Below, one piece after another: positions 18,247-26,582 of a stretch of 64,000 bases of DNA. This DNA is from Ancylobacter pratisalsi. Its GTDB lineage: Bacteria; Pseudomonadota; Alphaproteobacteria; Rhizobiales; Xanthobacteraceae. The translations under genes and the position numbers were made by a program. Position 1 is the first letter of the stretch. Each line of letters starts with the position of its first letter. A model generated the notes under the pieces. It was not told the origin of the DNA. It searched no databases and saw nothing but the letters and a program-made list of their open reading frames with translations. The stretch is taken from assembly GCF_010669125.1 (NCBI RefSeq), contig NZ_CP048630.1, forward strand, positions 1,116,001 through 1,180,000, read 5' to 3'.

Positions 18247-18378
18247 GGGTCTTTCCTTTCAGGTACGTATGTTCGAATTCGTTGTGTCCGCCATCTCCGC
18301 GCCGGCGTGTCCCGTGGGAACGTTGGCGCGGGCGACCGGGACGGCCCCGGTCATGACGGCGTGTTCATGGTCGGATGG

Positions 18379-19914
18379 TCATTTCTTCTTCCCGAACCCC
18401 GGCAGGCCCGGAAGCCCGCCCGGCTTGCCGAGACCGGGAAATCCGCCCGGCATGTTGCCGGGAAAGTTCGGTGGCAGGCTTGGCAGCCCACCGGGCGCGC
18501 CCTTGCCGCCACCCGGCATCTTCTCGGCCATCTGCTTGATCTGCTCCGGCGAGGGCATGCCACCGCCGAGGCCGAACATGTTGGCAAGGCCCGCCATGGG
18601 CCCGCGCTTGGCACCGGGGCCGCCCATCGCCTTCATCATATCCGCCATCTGGCGGTGCATCTTCATCAGGCGGTTGACGTCCTCGACCTTGGTACCGGAA
18701 CCGCTCGCGATACGCTTGCGGCGCGAGCCGTCGAGCAGCTTGGGATTGCGCCGCTCCTTCTTCGTCATCGAATCGATGATCGCCTTCTGGCGCTTGATGG
18801 CGCGATCATCCATTCCGGAATTGGCGAGCTGGTTCTTCATCTTGCCAACGCCGGGCAGCATGCCCATCAGCCCGCCGAGACCGCCGAGCTTTTCCATCTG
18901 GTCGAGCTGCATGCGCAGGTCTTCAAGGTCGAACTGCCCCTTGCGCATGCGCTCGGCGGCGGCCATCGCCTTTTCGGCGTCGATGTTCTCGACCGCCTTC
19001 TCGACCAGCGAGACGACGTCGCCCATGCCGAGGATGCGGCCGGCGACGCGGCGGGGATCGAAATCCTCCAGCGCGTCCATCTTTTCGCCGGTACCGAGCA
19101 GCTTGATCGGCTTGCCGGTGACGGCGCGCATGGACAGCGCGGCGCCGCCACGCCCGTCGCCATCGGCGCGGGTCAGCACGATGCCGGTGAGACCGACGCG
19201 CTCGTCGAAGGCGCGGGCGGTGTTCACCGCGTCCTGGCCGGTCAGGCTGTCGGCGACCAGCAGCACTTCATGAGGGCCGGTCGCGGCCTTCACCTCGGCC
19301 ACTTCCGCCATCAGCGCCTCGTCGAGCGTGACGCGGCCGGCAGTGTCGAGCATCACCACGTCGTAGCCGCCGAGGCGGGCGGCCTCCATGGCGCGACGGG
19401 CGATCTGCACCGCGCTCTGGCCGACGACGATCGGCAGCGTGGCGACGTTGACCTGGGTGCCGAGCGTTGCCAATTGCTCCATCGCCGCCGGGCGGCGGGT
19501 GTCGAGCGAGGCCATCAGAACCTTGCGGTTGCCCCGCTCGGTCAGGCGCTTGGCGATCTTGGCCGTGGAGGTCGTCTTGCCCGAGCCCTGCAGACCGACC
19601 ATGAGCACGGGCACCGGCGGTGCCGCGTCGAGGTCGATCGGCTTGGCGTCCGAGCCGAGCATGGCGATGAGTTCGTCATGGACGATCTTCACCACCATCT
19701 GGCCGGGCGTGACCGACTTGATGACTTCCGCGCCGACTGCACGGGTGCGTACCCGGTCGGTGAAGGAACGCACGATGTCGAGCGCGACATCGGCCTCGAT
19801 CAGGGCCCGGCGCACCTCGCGCATGGCTTCGTTGACGTCGGCCTCGGAGAGGGCGCCGCGCTTCTTAAGCCGGTCGAGTATGCCGCCAAGGCGGTCGCTC
19901 AGTGAATCGAACAT
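18379..19914 (-). CDS. ffh: Signal recognition particle protein Ffh (SRP54)
   Basis: A 511-residue GTPase of the signal recognition particle, directing membrane proteins to FtsY and SecYEG. An N domain starts MFDSLSDRLGGILDRLKKRG, then the G domain with P-loop GLQGSGKTTSTAKIA, the DTAGR motif and TRADGDGRGGAALS, and a Met-rich M domain ending in Gly/Pro/Met repeats. The start is the Met of MFDSL; the frame upstream stays open but does not look like SRP54. A weak promoter-like pair TTGACT/TACTGA lies near 20054-20082 on the minus strand. Confidence 0.97.
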   Translation of the reverse strand: MFDSLSDRLGGILDRLKKRGALSEADVNEAMREVRRALIEADVALDIVRSFTDRVRTRAVGAEVIKSVTPGQMVVKIVHDELIAMLGSDAKPIDLDAAPPVPVLMVGLQGSGKTTSTAKIAKRLTERGNRKVLMASLDTRRPAAMEQLATLGTQVNVATLPIVVGQSAVQIARRAMEAARLGGYDVVMLDTAGRVTLDEALMAEVAEVKAATGPHEVLLVADSLTGQDAVNTARAFDERVGLTGIVLTRADGDGRGGAALSMRAVTGKPIKLLGTGEKMDALEDFDPRRVAGRILGMGDVVSLVEKAVENIDAEKAMAAAERMRKGQFDLEDLRMQLDQMEKLGGLGGLMGMLPGVGKMKNQLANSGMDDRAIKRQKAIIDSMTKKERRNPKLLDGSRRKRIASGSGTKVEDVNRLMKMHRQMADMMKAMGGPGAKRGPMAGLANMFGLGGGMPSPEQIKQMAEKMPGGGKGAPGGLPSLPPNFPGNMPGGFPGLGKPGGLPGLPGFGKKK

Positions 19915-20189
19915 ACGTCCGCAGCTCCATTCCCGCCGGGATACCGCGCAAAGCCAAATGGCCCCCGAGGGCGCTACGCGCTGTCGGAGGTTGACCTCCG
20001 GGCGCAGGGCCCGGTCGGTGGTTCGGCTCGCGAGATGTGCGAGGATCGGCAGGTCAGTACTTTGGGAAGGTGGCGAAGTCAAGGAAACCGGCGCTTTGGT
20101 CCGGCACTGACGGCGCTTTGCGGCCGCGGCCGGGCCGTCACAAACGCCCCGGCGTGTTATCATCGCCTGATGAATCGTGGAAGGCGCCC

Positions 20190-20423
20190 ATGAATCTGGA
20201 AGATCGCACCCTGAATCTGGAAGATCACATCCTGTCCATCGTCAGCCGCAGCCGTGGCGGCCTCACCGCCGAGAGCGTGGCGATGGCCTATGCGAAAGAC
20301 ATGGAGAACGAGATCAGGTCGATCCTGGACCGGCTTTCACGCGACGGTGCCATCAACAAGAACCGTGGCACCGGCGCGGACAACGCCACCTATCACAAGC
20401 TCGTCGCCACGCGCAGACCCTGA
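20190..20423 (+). CDS. Small winged-helix-like hypothetical protein
   Basis: A 77-residue protein. The N terminus duplicates a short unit (MNLEDRT LNLEDH). The rest has a helix-turn-helix pattern: HILSIVSRSRGGLTAESVA, then ENEIRSILDRLSRDGAI and a wing-like NKNRGTGADNATYHKL. This suggests a minimal winged-helix DNA-binding or regulatory protein; that is inference. The ATG is chosen as the only start after the promoter-like region; GGAAGG lies before it. It ends 41 nt before the convergent DUF930 gene. Confidence 0.6.
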   Translation: MNLEDRTLNLEDHILSIVSRSRGGLTAESVAMAYAKDMENEIRSILDRLSRDGAINKNRGTGADNATYHKLVATRRP

Positions 20424-20464
20424 TGCGCGCCCGCGCATCGAGGGGCAAGGCGGCCGTGCGCCGC

Positions 20465-20875
20465 TCACGGCGCGACGAGATAGTGCTTCGACCATTCGGA
20501 AGTGGGGATCGCCGCGCCCAGCTTGAAACTGAACGACTTCACATCCAGCCCGTCATGCTCGGTCACGCAGTCATAGGACAGGTGATACCAGGTCCGCCCG
20601 CTGCGGATCGCCGCGCCGGGCGCCTTGATGCGTGCGCCCTTGATCACCGTGTCGCCATAGGCATAGGCCACGAGTTCGTCGGGCTTCATGCCCCTGTTGT
20701 CGCGCCCGACATCGCCCATCGCGCGCGCATTGCAGCGCTGCTCGATGCGCTCGGACGGCTCGATCATCATCATTTCCTGTTCCCGCGACTTGGCCTCCAC
20801 CGCAGAGAGGGTGGCCAGCAGCAGAAACCCGCCAAGGGCAAGGCGAACTGCGGTCGCAGTGGTCGAAAAGGTCAT
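20465..20875 (-). CDS. DUF930-type exported protein
   Basis: A 136-residue protein with an N-terminal signal peptide (hydrophobic to about residue 26, then VEAKS). The mature part carries EPSERIEQRCNARAMGDVGRD and PDELVAYAYGDTVIKGARIKAPGAAIRSGRTWYHLSYDCVT, the pattern I associate with DUF930, a family frequent in Hyphomicrobiales. Two conserved Cys could form a disulfide. Function unknown. A GTG two codons earlier is possible. Confidence 0.7.
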   Translation of the reverse strand: MTFSTTATAVRLALGGFLLLATLSAVEAKSREQEMMMIEPSERIEQRCNARAMGDVGRDNRGMKPDELVAYAYGDTVIKGARIKAPGAAIRSGRTWYHLSYDCVTEHDGLDVKSFSFKLGAAIPTSEWSKHYLVAP

Positions 20876-21007
20876 GAGCACCCGAATCCCCTGTTGTTGG
20901 CAGGGAACTTCAACCGGCCGCTTGTGTCCATCCTATGGCTTCACATCCGCGTTGTGCCGCAGGTCCAGCGTGTTGCCGCCGTTCGCGTGGCAGATTAGAA
21001 CCGCGCC

Positions 21008-21742
21008 ATGGCGCTGATGGATCTCGCGAACCCGACCCGTTTCCTTGCCCTGTCCGGGCGCGTGCTGCCGTGGCTTTCCATTGCGGCGGTGCTGGTGCTC
21101 GCCGTCGGGCTTTTCCTCGCCTTCCGTGCCCCCGCCGACTACCAGCAGGGCGAGACGGTGCGGATCATGTACATCCACGTCCCCTTCGCCTGGCTGGCCA
21201 TGCTCGGCTATTCGCTGCTGGCGCTGTCTTCGCTCGGCATCCTGGTCTGGCGTCATCCGCTGGCCGATGTCGCGCACAAGGCGCTGGCGCCGATCGGGGC
21301 GTGTTTCGCGTTCCTGTGCCTTGTCACCGGCTCGCTCTGGGGGCGGCCGATGTGGGGCACCTACTGGGTCTGGGACGCGCGCCTCACCTCGATGCTGGTG
21401 CTGCTGCTGCTCTATCTCGGCCTGCTGGCGCTGCGCTCGGCGATCGAGGACCCCAACCAGGCCGGCCGCGCCGCCGCGGTGCTGTCTCTGGTCGGCTTCG
21501 TCAACGTGCCGATCGTCAAGTTTTCCGTGGATTGGTGGAACACGCTGCACCAGCCGGCCTCTGTGTTCCGCATGGGTGGCTCGACCATCGATCCCTCCAT
21601 GCTGTGGCCGCTGCTGACCTGCGCCACCGGGTTCACCCTGCTGATGCTGGCGCTGCACATGGCGGCGATGCGCAACGAGATCTTCCGCCGGCGCCTGCGG
21701 GCGCTGGAAGCACGCGCCGCCGCCGAGGCCGCCTATGTGTGA
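21008..21742 (+). CDS. ccmC: Heme exporter/heme-handling protein CcmC
   Basis: A 244-residue integral membrane protein with six helices. The tryptophan-rich heme-handling motif GRPMWGTYWVWDARLTS lies near residue 118, flanked by His residues (IHVPFAW and WWNTLHQP) that ligand heme in the family. CcmC loads heme onto CcmE during c-type cytochrome maturation. ccmD follows after 9 nt. ccmA and ccmB, which usually precede it, are not upstream here. Confidence 0.96.
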   Translation: MALMDLANPTRFLALSGRVLPWLSIAAVLVLAVGLFLAFRAPADYQQGETVRIMYIHVPFAWLAMLGYSLLALSSLGILVWRHPLADVAHKALAPIGACFAFLCLVTGSLWGRPMWGTYWVWDARLTSMLVLLLLYLGLLALRSAIEDPNQAGRAAAVLSLVGFVNVPIVKFSVDWWNTLHQPASVFRMGGSTIDPSMLWPLLTCATGFTLLMLALHMAAMRNEIFRRRLRALEARAAAEAAYV

Positions 21743-21751
21743 GAACCGCTG

Positions 21752-21922
21752 ATGTTTGGCCCGCATGGTGAATTCATCATCGCCTGCTACGGCGTCAGCG
21801 CCCTGGTGCTGGCGATGCTCACGGCGTGGATCGTCATAGACGGGCGCGCGGTGCGCCGGCAGCTCGACACGCTGGAATCGCGCGGCGTACGCCGCCGCTC
21901 GGCCGGACGGGAGCCCTCGTGA
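21752..21922 (+). CDS. ccmD: Heme exporter protein CcmD
   Basis: A 56-residue single-pass membrane protein: MFGPHGEFIIACYGVSALVL opens the helix (about 8-29), followed by a basic, charged tail (RRQLDTLESRGVRRR). Size, topology and position between ccmC and ccmG identify CcmD, which stabilises CcmC with CcmE. Its stop codon overlaps the ccmG start (GTGA). Confidence 0.9.
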   Translation: MFGPHGEFIIACYGVSALVLAMLTAWIVIDGRAVRRQLDTLESRGVRRRSAGREPS

Positions 21923-22530
21923 ACACACCCCTTTCGCCCGACACCGGCTCCACCCCCACCACGAAACCCGGCCGCCGGCGTCTGCTGGTGCTGCTCCCGC
22001 TCATCGCCTTCCTGGCGCTGGCGGCGCTGTTCTATGGCCGCCTGTTCTCGGGCGACCCCTCGCGCCTGCCCTCGGCGCTGATCGGACACGAGGTCCCCAC
22101 CTTCAGCCTCGCACCGCTGGAAGGGCTGACGCGCGAGGGCGCGCCCGTGCCGGGCTTCTCCTCGCAGGAACTGAAAGGCGGCGTGACGGTGCTCAACGTC
22201 TTCGCTTCGTGGTGCGCGCCGTGCCGCGACGAGCACCCGTTTCTGGTCGAGCTGTCCAAGCTGCCCGGCTTCCGCCTCGTCGGCCTGAACTACAAGGACG
22301 ACAGCGAGAACGCCCGCCGCTTCCTCGGCCGGTTCGGCAATCCCTATGCCGCCGTCGGCGTCGACCCGAAGGGGCGCGCCGCCATCGACTGGGGGGTCTA
22401 TGGCGTGCCCGAGACCTTCGTCATCGGCAAGGATGGCCGTATCGCCTACAAATATGTCGGCCCGATCGACGAACAGGGCCTGCGCGAACGGCTTCTGCCG
22501 GCCATCGAAAAGGCCGAAGCCGGCTCCTGA
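21919..22530 (+). CDS. ccmG: Thiol:disulfide interchange protein CcmG/DsbE
   Basis: A 203-residue membrane-anchored periplasmic thioredoxin. A GTG start overlapping the ccmD stop is chosen for coupling; an earlier in-frame start would lie within ccmD. The anchor helix is about residues 18-38. The active site FASWCAPC sits near residue 95, followed by GVYGVPETFVI with the cis-Pro. It reduces apocytochrome c thiols for heme ligation. Confidence 0.95.
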   Translation: MNTPLSPDTGSTPTTKPGRRRLLVLLPLIAFLALAALFYGRLFSGDPSRLPSALIGHEVPTFSLAPLEGLTREGAPVPGFSSQELKGGVTVLNVFASWCAPCRDEHPFLVELSKLPGFRLVGLNYKDDSENARRFLGRFGNPYAAVGVDPKGRAAIDWGVYGVPETFVIGKDGRIAYKYVGPIDEQGLRERLLPAIEKAEAGS

Positions 22531-22534
22531 AGCC

Positions 22535-23017
22535 TCAGTTCCGCTCGTCCGGCAGCACGGGCAGCGGCAGCACCTCGATCTCGTCCTCGATCAGCGCCCG
22601 CACCTCGTCCGGGCTGGCCTCGCCGTGGATCAGGCGCTTCTCCTCGTCGCCCTCATGCATGCGCCGGGCAAGCTGGGCGAACTCGCCGCCGACATAGTCG
22701 GAGTGGGTGAGCACATGCTCGCGCACCGCCTTCAGCATGGCGCGCAGCTCCTGCTCTTTCTGCGACATCAGCGCGACCGGCTGGGCGCGGTTTTCCTCGG
22801 GCGCGGGCTCGCGCGCGGGTTCGGCCACCGGCTCGGCCTCGATCGGACCCGCGCTTCGCCCCAGCGCGGGCGCCATGATCGCCTTCTCGACCTCGGTCGA
22901 GCCACAGGCCGGGCAGGAGACCAGTCCTCGCGAGCGCTGCTCGTCATAGCCGCTCGAATCGCGGAACCAGCTCTCGAAATGGTGGTCGTGCGCGCAGCGC
23001 AGCCGATAGAGGATCAT
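22535..23017 (-). CDS. DUF1178 family protein
   Basis: A 160-residue protein of a family common in alphaproteobacteria. It starts MILYRLRCAHDHHFESWFRD and has a CPAC pair (35-38), so a small zinc ribbon with Cys8 is plausible. The middle is Ala/Glu/Pro rich, and the C-terminal half has KEQELRAMLKAVREHVLTHSDYVG and EASPDEVRALIEDEI. It overlaps the upstream nitrilase-like gene by 4 nt. Function unknown. Confidence 0.88.
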   Translation of the reverse strand: MILYRLRCAHDHHFESWFRDSSGYDEQRSRGLVSCPACGSTEVEKAIMAPALGRSAGPIEAEPVAEPAREPAPEENRAQPVALMSQKEQELRAMLKAVREHVLTHSDYVGGEFAQLARRMHEGDEEKRLIHGEASPDEVRALIEDEIEVLPLPVLPDERN

Positions 23018-23925
23018 GCCACGTCACCGGAAGCGGCCAGGTGCAGGCGCCCCGCTTCCGCCGGGCCGACCAGCTCGAAGCGGCGGCCGTGCTGCAGCGA
23101 GGGAATGCGCGTGCGCACCGAGGCGACCTTGCCCGGGTCGATCTCGGCGCTGATCACGCCCGGCTCGGTACCGCCCTCGGCGAGGACCGTGCCCCACGGG
23201 TCGATGATCAGGCTGTGACCGAAGGTCTTGCGCCCGTTCTCATGGGTGCCGCCCTGCGCCGCCGCCAGCACATAGGCGCCGTTCTCGATCGCCCGCGCCC
23301 GGAGCAGGATATGCCAGTGCGCCTCGCCGGTGGACTGGGTGAAGGCCGCCGGCGCCGCGATCATTCCCGCACCGCCATCGGCGAGCGCGCGGAACAGCGC
23401 GGGAAAGCGCAGATCGTAGCAGATGGTCATCCCCAGACGAATCTGCGGCAGGTCCGTCACCACCGCGAGTTCGCCCGGCCGATAGGCGGCGGATTCGCGG
23501 TAGACGTCGCCATTGGGCAGGTCGACGTCGAACATGTGGATCTTGTCGTAGCGCGCCAGGATCGCCCCGTCCGGCCCGAGAAGGTAGGAGCGGTTGGCGG
23601 CGCGGTGCTCGCTCGCCTTCACGGCCAGAGAGCCGATATGCAGGTGCACCTTCAGATCGGCCGCCAGCGCGCGGAACGCGGCCAGCGCGGGGTCGCTCTC
23701 CTCGTCATGCAGCACCGCGAACAGCGCCTGCCGGTTCTCCTCCATCGTGCCGGTCATCTCCGGCGTCTGGATATAGCTGGCACCCCCGGCCGCCGCCTCG
23801 CGAATCAGCGCGGACGCGGTCTCGACATTCGCCGCCACGCTCTTGGCGGCGCGCATCTGTATCAACGCGGCACGGAACGGGGCGCCGAGATGGGAAGCGC
23901 GGGCAGCGTCGGCGTCGTCGGTCAT
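23014..23925 (-). CDS. Carbon-nitrogen hydrolase (nitrilase superfamily)
   Basis: A 303-residue hydrolase with the Glu-Lys-Cys triad: Glu56 (TPEMTG), Lys128 (YDKIHMFDV) and Cys169 (MTICYDLRFP). The DLRFPALFRAL and HWHILLRARAIENGAYV segments match the Nit1/omega-amidase-like branch, so deaminated glutathione or a small omega-amide is a possible substrate. The glutaredoxin gene lies 26 nt upstream, and the DUF1178 gene overlaps downstream; all three are probably one transcript. Confidence 0.9.
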   Translation of the reverse strand: MTDDADAARASHLGAPFRAALIQMRAAKSVAANVETASALIREAAAGGASYIQTPEMTGTMEENRQALFAVLHDEESDPALAAFRALAADLKVHLHIGSLAVKASEHRAANRSYLLGPDGAILARYDKIHMFDVDLPNGDVYRESAAYRPGELAVVTDLPQIRLGMTICYDLRFPALFRALADGGAGMIAAPAAFTQSTGEAHWHILLRARAIENGAYVLAAAQGGTHENGRKTFGHSLIIDPWGTVLAEGGTEPGVISAEIDPGKVASVRTRIPSLQHGRRFELVGPAEAGRLHLAASGDVA

Positions 23926-23951
23926 CGGATCACTCTCGGCAAAAGGCGGAA

Positions 23952-24209
23952 TCAGGTCGCGAGCAGGGGATCCAGCTCGCCGGCCTCTTCGAGCGCATAG
24001 ATATCGTCGCACCCGCCGATGTGACGGCCGTCGATGAAGATCTGCGGCACGCTGGTGCGCCCATTGGCGCGCTGCGACATGGTCGAGCGCGCCACCGGAT
24101 CACCCGCCACGTTGATCTCGGAATATTCGACACCCTTGCGCTTCAGCAGCTCCTTGGCCGCGAGGCAGTAAGGGCAGGTGTAGGTGGTGTAGATCTCGAC
24201 CTGGGACAT
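23952..24209 (-). CDS. grxC: Glutaredoxin 3
   Basis: An 85-residue dithiol glutaredoxin: MSQVEIYTTYTCPYCLAAK gives the active site Cys12-Pro-Tyr-Cys15, TSVPQIFIDGRHIGGCDD the cis-Pro and GSH-binding loop. It reduces protein disulfides and glutathione mixed disulfides in the cytoplasm. It heads a short run with the nitrilase and DUF1178 genes and follows comF. Confidence 0.96.
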   Translation of the reverse strand: MSQVEIYTTYTCPYCLAAKELLKRKGVEYSEINVAGDPVARSTMSQRANGRTSVPQIFIDGRHIGGCDDIYALEEAGELDPLLAT

Positions 24210-24248
24210 GGGGGCACCTCGTCGGGTCCGGTCTCTGCCGGTGAGCCC

Positions 24249-25115
24249 CTATGATATGGGCGATGGCTGCCCGTCAACAACCCGGGCAAACACCAGCACG
24301 TCGACCCGGCCCGCGCCCGCCCGGCTCAGTGCCTTGGCGCAGGCATCCAGCGTGGCGCCGGTGGTGAGCACGTCGTCGACCAGCACCACCCGCCGCCCGG
24401 CAAGCTCCCCACGCGCCATGTCCGGCACCTCGAAGGCGCCGGCGACATTGGCCGCGCGCGCCGCCCGGTCGAGCCCGACCTGCGGCGGGGTGGCCCGGGC
24501 GCGCAGCAGCCATGAGGTCTCGACGCGCACGCCGCTCGCACGCCGCACCGCCAGCGCCAGCGCGGCGGACTGGTTGAAGCGCCGCCGCCAGAGCCTGAGG
24601 TTATGCAGCGGCACCGGCACCAGGGCCTGCGCATCGCCCAGCAGATCCGCCCCGGCGCGCACCATCATCCGCGCCATGGGCGTGGCGACATCGAGCCGGT
24701 CGGCATATTTCAGCGCATGCACCAGATCGCGCGCGACCTCGCCGAACTGCGCGGCGGCGCGGGCGCGGTGATAGGCCGGCGGGGCATCCAGCGCGGCGCT
24801 GGAAAGGCGCGGGCCGCCGCTGCCGGGCTCGCAATCATAGGGCAAGGGAATGCCGAGCCGGTCGCAATAGGGCCGCTCGATCAGGTTCAGCCGCCCCCAG
24901 CACTGCGCGCACAGGCAACCCGGCTCGCTCACGGCCGCACGGCAGGCCATGCAGTTCGGGGGCAGCGCAAGGTCGATGATGCCGCGCGCGGCCCGACGCG
25001 CCGCCTGGCCGGCGGCCCTGCCCAATCGCAGGGCAAACGGCGCCGCGCGCATCGCCCCCCGCATGGCCCCCTCGGCGGGTGCCGGTTCCGCCCCATTGTC
25101 CATGGCGCCGAGCAT
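24249..25115 (-). CDS. comF: ComF family phosphoribosyltransferase-like protein
   Basis: A 288-residue ComF homologue, linked to natural competence in some bacteria. Four N-terminal Cys (NCMACRAAVSEPGCLCAQC) form a zinc-finger-like unit near residues 54-75. The type I PRTase signature VVLVDDVLTTGATLDAC sits near 246. ATG starts exist at 25115 and 25103 and cannot be told apart. It is divergent from the methyltransferase gene, with about 100 nt between. Confidence 0.9.
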   Translation of the reverse strand: MLGAMDNGAEPAPAEGAMRGAMRAAPFALRLGRAAGQAARRAARGIIDLALPPNCMACRAAVSEPGCLCAQCWGRLNLIERPYCDRLGIPLPYDCEPGSGGPRLSSAALDAPPAYHRARAAAQFGEVARDLVHALKYADRLDVATPMARMMVRAGADLLGDAQALVPVPLHNLRLWRRRFNQSAALALAVRRASGVRVETSWLLRARATPPQVGLDRAARAANVAGAFEVPDMARGELAGRRVVLVDDVLTTGATLDACAKALSRAGAGRVDVLVFARVVDGQPSPIS

Positions 25116-25216
25116 ACCATCTGCACAACGCGCGTCACCGGCATTCGCGGCCGGACCTTTGACCCGGCGGCGCCCGCGCCCTATGGCTTTGCCCGACGAA
25201 ACCCGTGGGAGTCCCC

Positions 25217-26098
25217 ATGTCCGGACCCATCGCGATCTTCGATTCCCACGCGCTCGCCGCGCGGCGCCGCCGTGCGCAGGCGCTGGGGGCCGAGACCTTT
25301 CTGCTCGAACGCGTGAGCGAAGACCTTGTCGACCGGCTCGGTGCGGTGAAGCGGCACTTCGGGACCGCGGTCGATCTCGGCACGCCGGCCCCGAACCTGT
25401 CTGCCGCGCTGGCGACCACCGGCATGATCGGCCGCACGCGCGCCTTCGGCCCGGCCGAACGGGGCGACGTCGACGTCGTGATCGATCCCGAGGCCCTGCC
25501 CTTCGCTCCGGAGTCGCTCGACCTCATCGTCTCCGCGCTGGCGCTTCAGACCGTCAACGACCTGCCCGGCGTTCTGGCGCAGATCCGCCGCGCGCTGCGC
25601 CCGGACGGCCTGCTGCTGGCCGCGCTGTTCGGCTCGGGCACGCTGAACGAACTGCGCGAGGCTTTCACCGTCGCCGAGAGCGAGACAGCGGGCGGCATTT
25701 CCCCGCGCGTGGCGCCCTTCGCGGATCTGCGCGATCTCGGCGCCCTGCTCCAGCGCGCCGGGCTCGCCCTGCCCGTCACCGATGTCGACCGCGTCGTGGT
25801 GCGCTACGCTCATCCGCTGGCGCTGATGCAGGACCTTCGGCGCATGGGGGCCGCCAATCCGCTGGCCGACCGCCGCCGCGCGCCGCTGCGCCGCGACACG
25901 CTGACGCGCCTGTTCGAGATCTATGCCGAGCGTTTCTCCGACCCGGACGGACGCGTGCGCGCGACGTTCGAAATCGTGTGGATTTCCGGCTGGGCGCCCC
26001 ATGAGAGCCAGCAGAAGCCGCTCCGCCCCGGCTCGGCCAAGGTGCGGCTGGCCGATGCGCTCAAGGTGCCGGAGGAGCGGCTGCGGGGCGACAGCTGA
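25217..26098 (+). CDS. SAM-dependent methyltransferase-like protein (BioC/NDUFAF5-like)
   Basis: A 293-residue class I methyltransferase-like protein. It starts MSGPIAIFDSHALAARRRRA and has the SAM-fold elements AVDLGTPAPNLSAAL and DLIVSALALQTVNDLPGVL, close to the NDUFAF5/BioC-like proteins of alphaproteobacteria. The mitochondrial relative hydroxylates an arginine in complex I; the bacterial role is unknown. The glycine-rich SAM motif is weak, so methylation is not certain. GGGAG precedes the ATG. Confidence 0.82.
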   Translation: MSGPIAIFDSHALAARRRRAQALGAETFLLERVSEDLVDRLGAVKRHFGTAVDLGTPAPNLSAALATTGMIGRTRAFGPAERGDVDVVIDPEALPFAPESLDLIVSALALQTVNDLPGVLAQIRRALRPDGLLLAALFGSGTLNELREAFTVAESETAGGISPRVAPFADLRDLGALLQRAGLALPVTDVDRVVVRYAHPLALMQDLRRMGAANPLADRRRAPLRRDTLTRLFEIYAERFSDPDGRVRATFEIVWISGWAPHESQQKPLRPGSAKVRLADALKVPEERLRGDS

Positions 26099-26152
26099 GG
26101 CCCGAGAACATTCTGGTCACGTGAACCGGCCCCCTCCTCGCTCCGGGGCGCC

Positions 26153-26563
26153 CTACCGCCCCGGCCCGAGCAGATCGAGCAGCACCGGGATCAACGGCTC
26201 ATCGGCGGGGGGCATGGGATAGTCGCGCAGCGCGCCAGGCTTCACCCAGGCCAGGCGCTGGCCTTCGCGGCCCTGCGGCTGGCCTTCCCAACGCCGGCAG
26301 ATCCACAGCGGCATCAGCAGCTGGAAGCTCTCATAGGTGTGGCTCGCGAAACTGAGCGGCGCGAGGCACGGCTCCTTCACCGTGATGCCGAGTTCCTCGG
26401 CCAATTCGCGGATAAGGCATTCCTCCGGCCGCTCGCCGGGCTCCACCTTGCCGCCGGGAAACTCCCACAGCCCCGCGAGCTGCTTGCCCGCCGGGCGCTC
26501 GGTCAGCAGCACGCGCCCGTCGGCATCGACAAGCGCGCAGGCGGCGACGAGAACCAGCTTCAT
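26153..26563 (-). CDS. mutT: Nudix hydrolase, probable 8-oxo-dGTP diphosphatase
   Basis: A 136-residue MutT-type protein. The Nudix box (GKVEPGERPEECLIRELAEELGI) spans about residues 36-58 and keeps all metal-binding Glu. FPGG and the C-terminal VKPGALRDYPMPPADEPL match MutT rather than ADP-ribose Nudix enzymes. It would remove 8-oxo-dGTP from the nucleotide pool. The ATG gives the family start MKLVLVAACALVD. It follows argJ by 19 nt. Confidence 0.9.
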   Translation of the reverse strand: MKLVLVAACALVDADGRVLLTERPAGKQLAGLWEFPGGKVEPGERPEECLIRELAEELGITVKEPCLAPLSFASHTYESFQLLMPLWICRRWEGQPQGREGQRLAWVKPGALRDYPMPPADEPLIPVLLDLLGPGR

Positions 26564-26582
26564 CGCGCTTCCCCTACCCGGC

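Noticed and set aside
16894..19905. A 1003-codon plus-strand frame opposite rimM, rpsP and ffh
   Set aside because: It covers three well-identified minus-strand genes and has a shadow-like composition.
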